From Microvirga splendida (GTDB lineage: Bacteria > Pseudomonadota > Alphaproteobacteria > Rhizobiales > Beijerinckiaceae): 64,000 nucleotides of DNA. This document shows, piece after piece, positions 42,520-51,862 of this stretch. The position numbers and the translations under genes were made by a program. Position 1 is the stretch's first letter. Every line of letters starts with the position of its first letter. The stretch lies in the NCBI RefSeq assembly GCF_016427565.1, contig NZ_JAELXT010000002.1, positions 1 to 64,000 on the forward strand. The letters are read 5' to 3'. The notes beneath the pieces are model-generated. The model saw nothing but the letters and a program-made list of their open reading frames with translations, searched no databases and was not told where the DNA came from.

Positions 42520-43782
42520 TCAGGTCTGTCCCGGCTTGAGCTTGTAGAAGATATGACGGCCGATCACGTCCATCTTCTTCAGGCGGCGCGACCAGGAGGG
42601 GCGGACGTAGTCAGCATGGTAGTGCGTCGCCCCGCCCACATCGGCCAGATAGGTCCTGCCTTCGAGCACGGCGCTCGCCACCTGCCTGGCCCGGTCCCAG
42701 GACTCGGTGTCGCGGATGCGAAGCGCCTTGCCCTCGCAGGCGAAGGTGAACTGGCAGGCAAGATGGCGGTGGCGGTTCTGGTAGACCACGCCGCAGATGG
42801 ACGAGGGATAAAGCCCGCTCTTGACGCGGTTCAGCACCACCTGGGCCACCGCCGCCTGACCTTCCACGGGCTCGCTGCGCGCCTCGAAATAGACCGCCTC
42901 GGCCAGGCAGCGCTGTTCCTTGCTCGTGTTGTCGGGATCGATCAGGTCGGCATAGCGCGGGCGGTCGGGATCGTCGCTCTTCGGCAGGATCGTCACGTCG
43001 CCCCGGTCGAGGCGCGGCGACTGCAGGGACACGGGAGCGGCGGCGATCTCCATGGGGGTGGCATCGACGGGCGCGGGCGTGGCCGAGGACAGGGTGACGG
43101 CGCGCTTCACCATGGGCGTGGTCGGGCTTGCCGAGGCTCCGGTCGAGCCCGCCGCCGCGGCCGCCGGCGACTGCACCGAGGTGGCCTGCCGGGTCGTGGT
43201 GTATTCGGGCGCCTGCCAGGGCTCGAAGGCCTGCTCCATCTCGAATTCTTCGAGTTGGCCTTCCATGAGCACGGTCGGCGGCAGGAGGTCCTCGTCGCGG
43301 CTGTAGAGCAGACGGGCGCTGCCGGCCTGGTTGAGCACGGGGCGGAGCTGCTTGGCCCGGCGGGAGAGGGTCGCGTGCGGGGGGACCAGCGGGTTGCCCT
43401 TCATGGAGCGGTTGATGACGGCATCGGGACCCGCATCGGCCTTGCGGTCGGCCTTTAGGGGCTCGGAATCGGCCGTCTCGTCCGGCAGGTCATAGCGCGG
43501 CAGGGAGCGGAGGATGTCGCGCTCGATCCCGAGCTTTCCGTCGGCGATGGAGGCGCCGGTCGGCGGCACGAGCGCGGTATCGACAAGGCGGGCGGCGGAG
43601 CTGCGCGGGGCGAAGCTCACGCCGGAATGGAGGTCGTTGCTGGCCGAGGCGGTGAACGAGATCAGCAGGCCGGTCGCCAGCGCCCAGGGAGCCGTGGTGG
43701 CGCAGATCCATTTCACCCGAGACCGTCGATATGGAAGACGCACGCGCAACACCCTGCAAAAACTAAGCACAATCCGGAGCAT
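42520..43782 (-). CDS. cell wall hydrolase, SleB family
   Basis: A 420-residue envelope protein. A membrane anchor or signal (APWALATGLLISFTASASN) lies at residues 32-50, followed by about 230 residues of low-complexity Pro/Ala/Ser/Glu sequence. The C-terminal Hydrolase_2 (SleB) domain begins near residue 282: CLAEAVYFEARSEPVEGQAA with the catalytic Glu, VAQVVLNRV, CGVVYQ and GGATHYHADYVRPSW. It would cleave peptidoglycan glycan strands. The first 20 residues are Arg-rich and the start may be further downstream. TTAACC motifs lie upstream. Confidence 0.87.
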   Translation of the reverse strand: MLRIVLSFCRVLRVRLPYRRSRVKWICATTAPWALATGLLISFTASASNDLHSGVSFAPRSSAARLVDTALVPPTGASIADGKLGIERDILRSLPRYDLPDETADSEPLKADRKADAGPDAVINRSMKGNPLVPPHATLSRRAKQLRPVLNQAGSARLLYSRDEDLLPPTVLMEGQLEEFEMEQAFEPWQAPEYTTTRQATSVQSPAAAAAGSTGASASPTTPMVKRAVTLSSATPAPVDATPMEIAAAPVSLQSPRLDRGDVTILPKSDDPDRPRYADLIDPDNTSKEQRCLAEAVYFEARSEPVEGQAAVAQVVLNRVKSGLYPSSICGVVYQNRHRHLACQFTFACEGKALRIRDTESWDRARQVASAVLEGRTYLADVGGATHYHADYVRPSWSRRLKKMDVIGRHIFYKLKPGQT

Positions 43783-43818
43783 CCAGCAGGAGGGCTCCGA
43801 TGGCTTAAAGTTATCGCG

Positions 43819-43843
43819 GGTTAAGGTTGATGGGTGGTTAAGG
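43819..43843 (-). promoter_or_regulatory. two CtrA-type TTAACC half-sites upstream of the SleB gene
   Basis: GGTTAAGG occurs twice as a direct repeat (43819-43826 and 43836-43843), read as CCTTAACC on the minus strand, 37-61 bases upstream of the SleB gene start. TTAACC is the core of CtrA half-sites. The spacing is not the TTAA-N7-TTAA consensus, so the assignment is tentative. Confidence 0.3.
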
Positions 43844-43854
43844 CGGGATTGGCC

Positions 43855-44700
43855 CTACCCGGCCGCACCTGCGGCAGCCTGACGCTTATCGGCCAGACGC
43901 CGCAAGGCATCGGCGGTTTCCGCGTCGGCGGGGAAGAAGGCCTCGATGGCGAGTTCCGACAGGGTCACGTCCACCGGCGTGCCGAAGATCGTGATGGTGC
44001 TGAACAGGGTCAGCACGCCCTCTTCCGTCAAGAGCTGGAGCGGCACGACGATGCCGGCATAATCGTGGCTCTCCTTGGGAGCGCGTGCCGCCGCATCGGG
44101 CGTCGGATAGGCGCGCAGTTCATCGACGAAACTGGCCAGGACCGCGTCGCCGGTCGCGTCCACCTGCCGCTGCAGGCGATGGACCAGATGGCTGCGCCAC
44201 TCGGTGAAGTTGACGATGCGGCGGGCGAGGCCTGCCGGATGAATGCTCAGGCGCAGCACGTTCACCGGGGGCTTCATCAGCGCCGGGTCCACATCGCCGA
44301 TGAGCGACACGAGAGCGTCGTTGGCGGAAACCAGCGACCAGTGCCGGTCGACGGCGAGCGCCGGATAGGGATCGTGCCCCTTGAGCACGAGATCGACCGC
44401 CTGACGCATGCCCGCCAGCGCCGGATCGTCCAGGGAGCGCTCCGAATAGACCGGCGCGTAGCCGGCCGAGACCAGCATGATGTTGCGCTCGCGCAGGGGC
44501 ATGTCGAGTTTTTCCGCCAGCAGCAGCACCATCTCGCGGCTCGGCTGCGAGCGGCCGGTCTCGAGGAAGCTCAGGTGCCGCGTGGAGATCTCGGCCTCCA
44601 ACGCCAGATCCATCTGGCTCATGCGCCGGCGCTGGCGCCATTCACGAAGATAGTCGCCCACAGGCAGGGTGCTGTTCACGGGTGCGGTCGTGGTTCTCAT
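43855..44700 (-). CDS. helix-turn-helix transcriptional regulator (MmyB-like ligand domain)
   Basis: A 281-residue XRE-type regulator. The HTH lies at about residues 12-70 (YLREWRQRRRMSQMDLALEA then ISTRHLSFLETGRSQPSREM), followed by a C-terminal MmyB-type PAS-like domain of about 175 residues typical of small-ligand or fatty-acid binding regulators. I start at MRTTTAPVNSTLPVG; the longer frame adds sequence without the family pattern. It is divergent from a small membrane protein gene, its most likely target. Confidence 0.88.
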   Translation of the reverse strand: MRTTTAPVNSTLPVGDYLREWRQRRRMSQMDLALEAEISTRHLSFLETGRSQPSREMVLLLAEKLDMPLRERNIMLVSAGYAPVYSERSLDDPALAGMRQAVDLVLKGHDPYPALAVDRHWSLVSANDALVSLIGDVDPALMKPPVNVLRLSIHPAGLARRIVNFTEWRSHLVHRLQRQVDATGDAVLASFVDELRAYPTPDAAARAPKESHDYAGIVVPLQLLTEEGVLTLFSTITIFGTPVDVTLSELAIEAFFPADAETADALRRLADKRQAAAGAAG

Positions 44701-44825
44701 GAGCGCACCATAACGCGAGGCAGGCCGGTGTTCCATGACCTCCGAGGTAATCGACGGCGCTCCCTCCCGGCGCAATCCTGCCTTCACGGTTGAGGCCTTC
44801 AATCGCTGAACCACAGGAGACAGCC

Positions 44826-45227
44826 ATGATGAACATCCACTCCTCCCCGCTTCTTCGCCAAGCTCTCGTGGCCGACGCCGCCACCAGCGCCGCCTTCGGG
44901 CTGCTGATGCTGATCGGTGCTGGGCCGTTGAGCGGCGTGCTCGGGCTGCCAGAGATGCTGCTGCGTGTCGCAGGTCTCATCCTCCTGCCTTACGCCGGCT
45001 TCATCGGCTGGCTCGGCGTACGCGAGACGATCCACAAGTCCGTCGCCTGGGCGGTAGTGCTGGGCAACGCGCTATGGGTCGCCGACAGCCTCTTGCTCCT
45101 GGTGAGCGGCTGGGTTGCGCCGACGAGCGCCGGCTATGCCTTCGTGATCGCCCAGGCGCTGGTGGTGCTGATGTATGCCGAGTTTCAATACGTGGGATTG
45201 CGGCGGTCGCAGGAAGCCGTGGCGTGA
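44826..45227 (+). CDS. small membrane protein, 133 aa
   Basis: No named family recognised with confidence. Four hydrophobic segments (SAAFGLLMLIGAGPLSGVLG, VAGLILLPYAGFIGWLGV, VAWAVVLGNALWVADSLLLL, AYGFVIAQALVVLMYAEFQY-like end AFVIAQALVVLMYAEFQYVG) predict a four-helix inner-membrane protein. A good AGGAG site precedes the double Met at 44826/44829. It is divergent from the MmyB-like regulator and probably under its control. Confidence 0.75.
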   Translation: MMNIHSSPLLRQALVADAATSAAFGLLMLIGAGPLSGVLGLPEMLLRVAGLILLPYAGFIGWLGVRETIHKSVAWAVVLGNALWVADSLLLLVSGWVAPTSAGYAFVIAQALVVLMYAEFQYVGLRRSQEAVA

Positions 45228-45244
45228 GACGCCGAGCAACCACT

Positions 45245-45281
45245 CGTCATCCCGGACGGCGTCAGCCGATCCGGGATGACG
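45245..45281. terminator. long hairpin between convergent genes (family D repeat)
   Basis: CGTCATCCCGGA (45245-45256) pairs exactly with TCCGGGATGACG (45270-45281), with 13 bases of loop that also pair partly (CGGC/GCCG). It lies between the stop codons of two convergent genes. The related two-armed element is at 59664. It lacks a T-run, so a role as an intrinsic terminator is only probable. Confidence 0.55.
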
Positions 45282-45288
45282 ATACAGG

Positions 45289-45645
45289 TCAGCCCCTCGC
45301 ATCCCGTCCGTTGAACGGGATCGGCGTGATCTCCGACAATTCCACCGTCTCAAGACAGCGCACGTTGATCGCCGCCGTCGCCTCACCGGTGGGTTGCTTG
45401 CCTTCGCCGAAGGTGGCCGTGCCGCAGGTGGAGCAGAAGCGGTGCTGGATCGTGTGCGTGTTGAAGGTGTAGGTGGCAAGATCCTCCTCGCCGCGGATCA
45501 CGTTCAGGGCGCTGCGTGGCACGAAGGTCAGGAGATAGCCCTTGCGGCGGCAGATCGAGCAGTTGCACTCGATCACCTGCGCGAGATCCGTCTCGACCTC
45601 GTACGCGACCTTGCCGCAATGGCACGAGCCCGTGTGAAGCGCCAT
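45289..45645 (-). CDS. GFA family protein (glutathione-dependent formaldehyde-activating type)
   Basis: A 118-residue single-domain zinc protein. Cysteine pairs are SCHCG, CNCSICRRKG and RFCSTCGTATF, matching the CxC/CxxC pattern of the GFA fold that binds two zinc ions. Only one GFA enzyme of Paracoccus was claimed to link glutathione and formaldehyde; most members have unknown roles. I start at MALHTGSCHCG, which gives the domain exactly; the upstream frame has no conserved features. Confidence 0.88.
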   Translation of the reverse strand: MALHTGSCHCGKVAYEVETDLAQVIECNCSICRRKGYLLTFVPRSALNVIRGEEDLATYTFNTHTIQHRFCSTCGTATFGEGKQPTGEATAAINVRCLETVELSEITPIPFNGRDARG

Positions 45646-45662
45646 CTCTTCCCCCTTCGCTT

Positions 45663-45938
45663 TTACTGTGCCATCGCCACCATGACCGTGACGATGAGCC
45701 CTGCGCCGAGCACTGCGATGAAGCGGTCGCCCATGGTGAGCGGCTCCGCCCTGCCCTGCGCGGCCATCTGGCCGATGATCATATCGAGCACAAGGGACAC
45801 GGCGAAGGGCCATGCGGCTGGCGGCACGACCAGTTCCTGCAGATGCGGCCGTGGCGCCACGACGAGGCCGATCACGATGCCGGAGAGCAGCACCGTGGCG
45901 ATGTAGAGCAGGCGCCCGCGCGACAGGGACATCGGCAT
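45663..45938 (-). CDS. hypothetical membrane protein, 91 aa
   Basis: No family recognised. Two or three hydrophobic segments (LLYIATVLLSGIVIGLVV, WPFAVSLVLDMIIGQMAA, FIAVLGAGLIVTVMVAMA) predict a small inner-membrane protein. Its ATG overlaps the ppdK stop (TGATG), with a GTG one codon earlier as alternative, so it is translationally coupled to ppdK. The GFA gene follows after 17 bases. Confidence 0.65.
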   Translation of the reverse strand: MPMSLSRGRLLYIATVLLSGIVIGLVVAPRPHLQELVVPPAAWPFAVSLVLDMIIGQMAAQGRAEPLTMGDRFIAVLGAGLIVTVMVAMAQ

Positions 45939-48616
45939 CACGCCTGACTCGCGGCTTTGGCGCCGAGCGCCGCTTGGGCTGCCGCAAGGCGCGCGATCGG
46001 CACGCGGTAGGGCGAGCAGGACACGTAGTCGAGCCCAGTTGACTCGCAGAAGTGGATCGACGCCGGATCGCCGCCGTGCTCGCCGCAGATCCCGAGCTTG
46101 ATGTCGGCGCGGGTCTTCTTGCCGCGTTCCACCGCGAGCTTCACCAGTTCGCCCACGCCTTCCTGATCGATGGTCACGAACGGATCGGCCGGCAGCAGGC
46201 CCTTTTGCGTGTAGGGCCCCAGGAACGAGGCCGCGTCGTCGCGTGAGATGCCGAGCGTGGTCTGGGTCAGATCGTTGGTGCCGAAGGAGAAGAACTCCGC
46301 CGATTCCGCAATTTCGCCGGCGCGCAGGGCCGCGCGCGGCAGCTCGATCATCGTGCCGACCTGATACTCGATGGCGACGCCGCTTTCCGCCTTCACGGCT
46401 TCCGCCATGGCGACGATGCGCTCCTTCACCAGATCGAGCTCCGGCTTCGTCATCACGAGCGGCACCATAATCTCGGGCACCACGGGCTGGCCGGTCGTCT
46501 TGCCGGCCTCGACCGCCGCCTCGAAGATGGCGCGTGCCTGCATCTCGGCGATTTCCGGATAGGCCACCGCCAGGCGGCAGCCGCGGAAGCCGAGCATCGG
46601 GTTGAACTCGTGCAGCTCGCGGGCGCGGTGCCGGAGCTTGTCGATGGGCGCATTCATCGACTTCGCCACTTCCTGCATCTCTTCTTCCGAGTGCGGCAGG
46701 AACTCGTGCAGCGGCGGATCGAGCAGGCGGATCGTGACGGGCAGGCCGCTCATGATCGAGAACAGTTCGGCAAAGTCCTTGCGCTGCATGGGCAGCAGCT
46801 TGGAGAGCGCGGCGCGGCGGCCCGCCTCGTCGTCGGAGAGGATCATCTCGCGCACAGCCACGATGCGGTCGCCCTCGAAGAACATGTGCTCCGTGCGGCA
46901 GAGTCCGATGCCCTCGGCACCGAAATTGCGCGCGGTCTTGGCGTCGAGCGGCGTTTCCGCATTGGCGCGCACCTTCATGCGGCGCACCTTGTCGGCCCAG
47001 CCCATCAGGGTGGCGAACTCGCCCGACAGCTCGGGCTCCAGCATCTTCACCTGGCCCAGCAGCACCTGGCCGTTGGAGCCGTCGATGGTGATGATCTCGC
47101 CCTTCCTGAGAGTCTGGCCGGCGACCGTGAGGGTCTGGGTGGCATAATCCACGCGGATCTGGCCCGCGCCCGACACGCAGGGCTTGCCCATGCCGCGGGC
47201 GACCACCGCCGCGTGGGAGGTCATGCCGCCACGGGTGGTGAGAATGCCTTCCGCCGCATGCATGCCGTGGATGTCCTCAGGCGAGGTCTCGACGCGCACG
47301 AGAATGACCTTGTGGCCCGCCTTCTTGGCGGCCTCCGCGTCGTCCGAGTTGAACACGATCGCACCCGAGGCCGCGCCCGGCGAAGCCGGCAGGCCGGTGG
47401 CCAGGATCTTGCGCTCGGCCTTGGGGTCGATGGTGGGGTGCAGCAGCTGGTCGAGGGCTGCGGGCTCCACGCGGGTGACGGCCTCCTCCTGCGTGATCAG
47501 GCCCTCGGACGCCAGCTCCACGGCGATGCGGAGCGCGGCCTTCGCCGTGCGCTTGCCGTTGCGGGTCTGGAGCATCCAGAGCTTGCCGGTCTCCACCGTG
47601 AATTCCATGTCCTGCATGTCACGGTAGTGCTTTTCCAGGATGCCGTAGATGCGCACCAGCTCGTTGTAGGCGTCGGGCATGGCGCGTTCCATGGAGGGCT
47701 TGTCGGAGCCCGATGCGACGCGCGCCTTCTCGGTGATGTCCTGCGGGGTGCGGATGCCCGCCACCACGTCCTCGCCCTGGGCGTTGATGAGGAACTCGCC
47801 GTAGAGCTCGCTCTCGCCGGTGGAGGGGTTGCGGGTGAAGGCGACGCCCGTGGCCGAGGTCTCGCCCATGTTGCCGAACACCATGGCCTGCACGTTCACG
47901 GCCGTGCCCCAGCTCGCCGGAATGCCGTGCAGCTCGCGGTACTTGATGGCGCGGTTGTTCATCCAGGAGCCGAACACGGCCCCGATGGCGCCCCAGAGCT
48001 GCGCCTCGGGCTCCTGCGGGAAGGGCTTTCCGAGCTCCTTCTCGACCAGCGCCTTGTAGCGCGGGAGAATGGCCTTCCAGTCCTGGGCGGTCATGTCCGT
48101 GTCGAGCGAGTAGCCCTTGCGGTCCTTGTACTCGTCGAGGATCTCCTCGAAGTGGTGGTGCTCGATGCCCAGCACCACGTTGGAATACATGGTGATGAAC
48201 CGGCGATAGGAGTCATAAGCGAAGCGCTCGTCGCCCGCGCCCCTGGCCAGGGCCTCGACGGTCACGTCGTTGAGACCGAGGTTCAGCACCGTGTCCATCA
48301 TGCCGGGCATCGAGGCCCGGGCGCCGGAGCGGACGGAGACCAGAAGCGGGTTCTCGGGATCGCCGAAGGTGCGGCCGGTGAGCTTGCCGACGAAGTCCAG
48401 GGCCTTCTCGACCTGGGTCTTCAGTTCCTCCGGATAGGCGCGGCCGTGGTCGTAGTAATAGGTGCAGAGTTCCGTCGTGATGGTGAAGCCCGGGGGCACC
48501 GGCAACCCTAAGTTGGACATCTCGGCGAGATTGGCCCCCTTGCCGCCCAGCAGGTTCTTCATCCCCGCCTGGCCTTCGGCCCGACCGTCCCCGAAGGTAT
48601 AGACCCACTGCGTCAT
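45938..48616 (-). CDS. ppdK: pyruvate, phosphate dikinase
   Basis: An 892-residue PPDK, interconverting pyruvate + ATP + Pi and phosphoenolpyruvate + AMP + PPi. The N-terminal ATP-grasp domain starts MTQWVYTFGDGRAEG; the swivelling domain has TRGGMTSHAAVVARGMGKPC with the phosphorylated His around residue 455; the PEP/pyruvate TIM barrel ends with KLGICGEHGGDP, which carries the active-site Cys. Length is normal. In Hyphomicrobiales PPDK serves gluconeogenesis from C2-C4 acids. The next small gene overlaps its stop. Confidence 0.96.
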   Translation of the reverse strand: MTQWVYTFGDGRAEGQAGMKNLLGGKGANLAEMSNLGLPVPPGFTITTELCTYYYDHGRAYPEELKTQVEKALDFVGKLTGRTFGDPENPLLVSVRSGARASMPGMMDTVLNLGLNDVTVEALARGAGDERFAYDSYRRFITMYSNVVLGIEHHHFEEILDEYKDRKGYSLDTDMTAQDWKAILPRYKALVEKELGKPFPQEPEAQLWGAIGAVFGSWMNNRAIKYRELHGIPASWGTAVNVQAMVFGNMGETSATGVAFTRNPSTGESELYGEFLINAQGEDVVAGIRTPQDITEKARVASGSDKPSMERAMPDAYNELVRIYGILEKHYRDMQDMEFTVETGKLWMLQTRNGKRTAKAALRIAVELASEGLITQEEAVTRVEPAALDQLLHPTIDPKAERKILATGLPASPGAASGAIVFNSDDAEAAKKAGHKVILVRVETSPEDIHGMHAAEGILTTRGGMTSHAAVVARGMGKPCVSGAGQIRVDYATQTLTVAGQTLRKGEIITIDGSNGQVLLGQVKMLEPELSGEFATLMGWADKVRRMKVRANAETPLDAKTARNFGAEGIGLCRTEHMFFEGDRIVAVREMILSDDEAGRRAALSKLLPMQRKDFAELFSIMSGLPVTIRLLDPPLHEFLPHSEEEMQEVAKSMNAPIDKLRHRARELHEFNPMLGFRGCRLAVAYPEIAEMQARAIFEAAVEAGKTTGQPVVPEIMVPLVMTKPELDLVKERIVAMAEAVKAESGVAIEYQVGTMIELPRAALRAGEIAESAEFFSFGTNDLTQTTLGISRDDAASFLGPYTQKGLLPADPFVTIDQEGVGELVKLAVERGKKTRADIKLGICGEHGGDPASIHFCESTGLDYVSCSPYRVPIARLAAAQAALGAKAASQA

Positions 48617-48743
48617 CACTCGATCCCTTGGCTTAAGAAACGCCCTGCTGCCGCGCAGGTGTTGGCTTGAAACATGTGGAACCCAAACGCAAGCTGAACA
48701 GCCACGGTTCCGGGAAAATTCAGGGGGTGGACGCTGCCCTCCC

Positions 48744-48826
48744 CGTCATCCCCGGACTTGTTCCGGGGATCTACGTCTTGAACCCGGCCCAAAGCGTGGA
48801 TGGCCGGGACGAGCCCGGCCATGACG
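48744..48826. repeat. dispersed palindromic repeat, family B, with an extra half element
   Basis: Begins CGTCATCCCCGGACTTGTTC and ends GAGCCCGGCCATGACG. A further half copy, AATGGCCGGGACATGCCCGGCC, lies at 48842-48864. Together they fill most of the 272-base gap between ppdK and the L,D-transpeptidase gene. No gene is seen in the gap. Confidence 0.7.
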
Positions 48827-48888
48827 CTGAGAACAAACAAAAATGGCCGGGACATGCCCGGCCACCGTAATCGTCCATGAACTCGGGA

Positions 48889-49527
48889 TCAAACCCGGTA
48901 GCGCCCGTTGCGCTTCACGTAGACCGTGGTGCCCACGGGCACCCGCTCGTAGAGGTCGGCCACATCCTCGTTGAGCATGCGCACGCAGCCCGAGGAGACC
49001 TGCTCGCCGATGCTCCAGGGCTCGTTGGTGCCGTGGATGCGGAAGAGCGTGTCGGCGCCGTTCTGGTGCAGGTAGAGGGCGCGGGCGCCGAGCGGGTTGT
49101 CGAGGCCGGCTTCCATGTAGCGCGGGAGGTCCGGCTTGATGCCGACCATGGTCTTGGTGGGCGACCAGGCGGGCCAGACGCCCTTGCGGCCGACGGACGC
49201 GACGCCGCGCCAGGAGAAGCCCTGCTTGCCGACGCCGACGCCGTAGCGGATCGCCTTGCCCTCGGGCTGGACGAGATAGAGCATGCGCTCGTCGATATCG
49301 ACCACGATGGAGCCCGGCTTCTCAGGGCCCTTGTACTCCACCGTCTGGCGGGCATACTTCGGGTCCATCTTGCGGCGGTCGACCAGCGGGATGTTGTGCG
49401 GCTGATCCGGGATCGAGCCCACATACCAGTTGTCGTCGTCCGCCGTGGCGACGGGCTGTTGGGCGGTCTGGCAGGCAGCCAGAGGCACGCTCAGGAGAGC
49501 GGCGATCAGGAGGCGTCGAATCATCAT
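48889..49527 (-). CDS. L,D-transpeptidase (YkuD family), lipoprotein
   Basis: A 212-residue envelope enzyme. The start MMIRRLLIAALLSVPLAACQ carries a lipobox LAAC, so the mature protein is a lipid-anchored periplasmic protein. The YkuD catalytic domain shows HGTNEP and GEQVSSGCVRMLNEDV with catalytic Cys in SSGCVR and the His upstream. Such enzymes make 3-3 crosslinks in peptidoglycan or attach outer-membrane proteins to it, both found in Hyphomicrobiales. The frame is open further upstream, but only this start gives the signal. Confidence 0.92.
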   Translation of the reverse strand: MMIRRLLIAALLSVPLAACQTAQQPVATADDDNWYVGSIPDQPHNIPLVDRRKMDPKYARQTVEYKGPEKPGSIVVDIDERMLYLVQPEGKAIRYGVGVGKQGFSWRGVASVGRKGVWPAWSPTKTMVGIKPDLPRYMEAGLDNPLGARALYLHQNGADTLFRIHGTNEPWSIGEQVSSGCVRMLNEDVADLYERVPVGTTVYVKRNGRYRV

Positions 49528-49603
49528 CGGTCTTCTGAACTGAATCGGTTGTCGCCTACCTAGGGCCTCATGGGCCGATTGGCTGTGCCTCCCAGGCAAC
49601 ACC

Positions 49604-49619
49604 TTAACCCGAATTAACC
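49604..49619 (-). promoter_or_regulatory. TTAA-N6-TTAA pair upstream of the L,D-transpeptidase gene
   Basis: TTAACCCGAATTAACC contains two TTAACC half-sites; the TTAA cores are 6 bases apart instead of the 7 of the CtrA consensus. It lies about 77-92 bases upstream of the transpeptidase start. Tentative, but similar motifs precede the SleB and receiver genes. Confidence 0.3.
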
Positions 49620-49673
49620 GGCGAGAGCTGGCCCATGCGCTTGGCGCAACCCTCACTGTTTGCCGGGTCCCGA

Positions 49674-51815
49674 TTACCCCTCGATCCGGGAGAAATCCGC
49701 CACCGTGCGGGTCGCCTCGCGGATGCTGTTGAGGAGCCGCAGGCGGTTGGCCCGAAGCGCCGGATCCTCCGCGTTCACCGTCACCTTGTCGAAGAAGGCG
49801 TCCACGGGCTGGCGCAGGCGGGACAGGGCCCGCATTGCGCCCTCGAAATCCTCCGCCTCGACGGCGGCGGCCTCGCGTTTCGCTCCATCGAGCACCACAG
49901 CCAGGGCTTTTTCCTCGATCTGGCCCTGATCGTTGACGATCTGGAGATCGGGCGCCTCGTTGTAGGCCCACCCGTCCTTCTTCTCCTCGATCCGCAGGAT
50001 ATTGGCCGCGCGGCGATAACCGGCGAGCAGGTTCTTGCCGTCCTCGGTGTCGAGGAAGCGACCGAGCGCCTCCACGCGGCGGACGATCATGAGCAGGTCA
50101 TCCCACAACGAATGTGCTGCCGTACCGACCGTCGCATCGATGAGATCGTGACGAATACCTCTGTCGCGGAGGCTTACCTTGAGGCGGTCGAAGAAGAATT
50201 CCTGAACCAAATCGAGCAGGATCAATTCAGCCTTCTCAGGATCGCCCTCACCGGCATGACCTTGGGCGGTCAGGATGCCCAATGATTGTTTTGCAACGTC
50301 GTAAAGCTTGAGGCGCAGGTTGTTCTCCAGCACCAACCGGATCACACCCAACGCCGCACGACGCAGCGCATATGGATCCTTCGATCCAGTCGGTTTCTCA
50401 TCAATCGCCCAGAAGCCAACGAGGGTATCAATCTTGTCGGCAAGCGCCACAGCAATCGAGACCGGATCGGTGGGCACGCGGTCAGAGGGACCGAGCGGCT
50501 TGTAGTGCTCCTCGATGGCGGCGGCGACGGAGGTGTGCTCGCCCTGCAGCGTCGCGTAGTAGCGGCCCATGAGGCCCTGCAGCTCGGGGAACTCGCCCAC
50601 CATCTCGGTGACGAGATCGGCCTTGGCGAGACGGGCTGCGCGCTCTGCGAGTTCGGGATCGGCGCCGACGATGAGAGCCAGTTCCTTAGCCAGCGCCGCG
50701 ATGCGCTCCACGCGCTCGTATTGCGTGCCGAGCTTCTCGTGGAACACGATGGATTTCAGCTTCTCCAGTCTTTCTTCCAGCTTCACCTGCTGGTCCGTCT
50801 TCCAGAAGAAGTTGGCATCGGAGAGGCGCGCGCGCACCACGCGCTCGTTGCCGCCGACAATCGTCTTGCCGCCGTCGCTGGCGATGAGATTGGACGTCAG
50901 CAGGAATTTGTTGGCGAGCTTGCCGGTGTTGGGATCGCGCAGCACGAAGCATTTCTGGTTCGCCCGGATCGTGGTGCGGATCACCTCCGGGGGGATGTCG
51001 AGAAACGCCTCATCGAAGGAGCCCATGAGCACCACGGGCCATTCCACGAGGCCCGCAACCTCTTCCAGCAGACCTTCGTCCTCGACGAGTTCGAGCCCCT
51101 GCGCGAAGGCGAGATCCTTGGCGTCGTGCAGGATCATGTCCTTGCGGCGGTCGGTGTCGATCACGACCTTGGCGCGCTCGAGCGCCGGCGCGTAATCGTC
51201 GAAGCGCTTCACGCGGATCTCGCCCGGCGCGAGGAAGCGGTGGCCCTTCGTGACGTCGCCCGAGCCGATCCCGTCCACATCGAAGCGCACCACCTCCGGG
51301 TCCTCGGTCTCAGGACCGAAGGTGCACACGATGGAATGGAGCGGACGCACCCAGCGGAGCGAGCCCGGCTCGCGGGAGGCCGCGCCCCAGCGCATGGATT
51401 TCGGCCAGGGGAAATTCTTGACGATGCCGGGCAGGATCTCCGCCAGCACGTCCGGCGTCGAGCGGCCGGGCTTCTCGATGACGGCGACGTAGAACTCGCC
51501 CTTCTTCGGATCGCTCTCGATCTTCGCCTGGTCGATGGAGGCGAGTCCCGCCCCTTTCAGGAAGCCCTGGATGGCCGCATCGGGCGAGCCGACGCGCGGG
51601 CCCTTGCGCTCCTCGCACACGTCCTGCCCCTTCACGGGCAGGCCCGCGACGTGCAGCGCGAGCCGCCGCGGCGTCGCAAAGGCCTTGGCGCCCTCGTAGA
51701 GGAAGCCGCGCTCCACGAGCGCATCGGTGACGAGCTTCCTCAGATCCTCCGCGGCACGGCGCTGCATGCGGGCCGGGATTTCTTCGGAAAAGAGTTCGAG
51801 GAGGAGATCGGGCAT
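49674..51815 (-). CDS. glyS: glycine--tRNA ligase, beta subunit
   Basis: A 713-residue GlyS, the tRNA-binding subunit of the bacterial heterotetrameric (alpha2beta2) glycyl-tRNA synthetase. The start [20 protein letters not shown] and the segments [34 protein letters not shown] are diagnostic; an anticodon-binding region is near the C-terminus. It is 47 bases downstream of glyQ on the same strand. Confidence 0.96.
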   Translation of the reverse strand: MPDLLLELFSEEIPARMQRRAAEDLRKLVTDALVERGFLYEGAKAFATPRRLALHVAGLPVKGQDVCEERKGPRVGSPDAAIQGFLKGAGLASIDQAKIESDPKKGEFYVAVIEKPGRSTPDVLAEILPGIVKNFPWPKSMRWGAASREPGSLRWVRPLHSIVCTFGPETEDPEVVRFDVDGIGSGDVTKGHRFLAPGEIRVKRFDDYAPALERAKVVIDTDRRKDMILHDAKDLAFAQGLELVEDEGLLEEVAGLVEWPVVLMGSFDEAFLDIPPEVIRTTIRANQKCFVLRDPNTGKLANKFLLTSNLIASDGGKTIVGGNERVVRARLSDANFFWKTDQQVKLEERLEKLKSIVFHEKLGTQYERVERIAALAKELALIVGADPELAERAARLAKADLVTEMVGEFPELQGLMGRYYATLQGEHTSVAAAIEEHYKPLGPSDRVPTDPVSIAVALADKIDTLVGFWAIDEKPTGSKDPYALRRAALGVIRLVLENNLRLKLYDVAKQSLGILTAQGHAGEGDPEKAELILLDLVQEFFFDRLKVSLRDRGIRHDLIDATVGTAAHSLWDDLLMIVRRVEALGRFLDTEDGKNLLAGYRRAANILRIEEKKDGWAYNEAPDLQIVNDQGQIEEKALAVVLDGAKREAAAVEAEDFEGAMRALSRLRQPVDAFFDKVTVNAEDPALRANRLRLLNSIREATRTVADFSRIEG

Positions 51816-51862
51816 GGGAGAACTTTTTGATCAGAGAAGAGGGAGGTGGAAGAGTGCCGCGG

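Noticed and set aside
46610-48511. A 633-codon open frame on the plus strand opposite ppdK
   Set aside because: Antisense shadow of ppdK, rich in His, Gly and Arg; no conserved motif or sensible start context.
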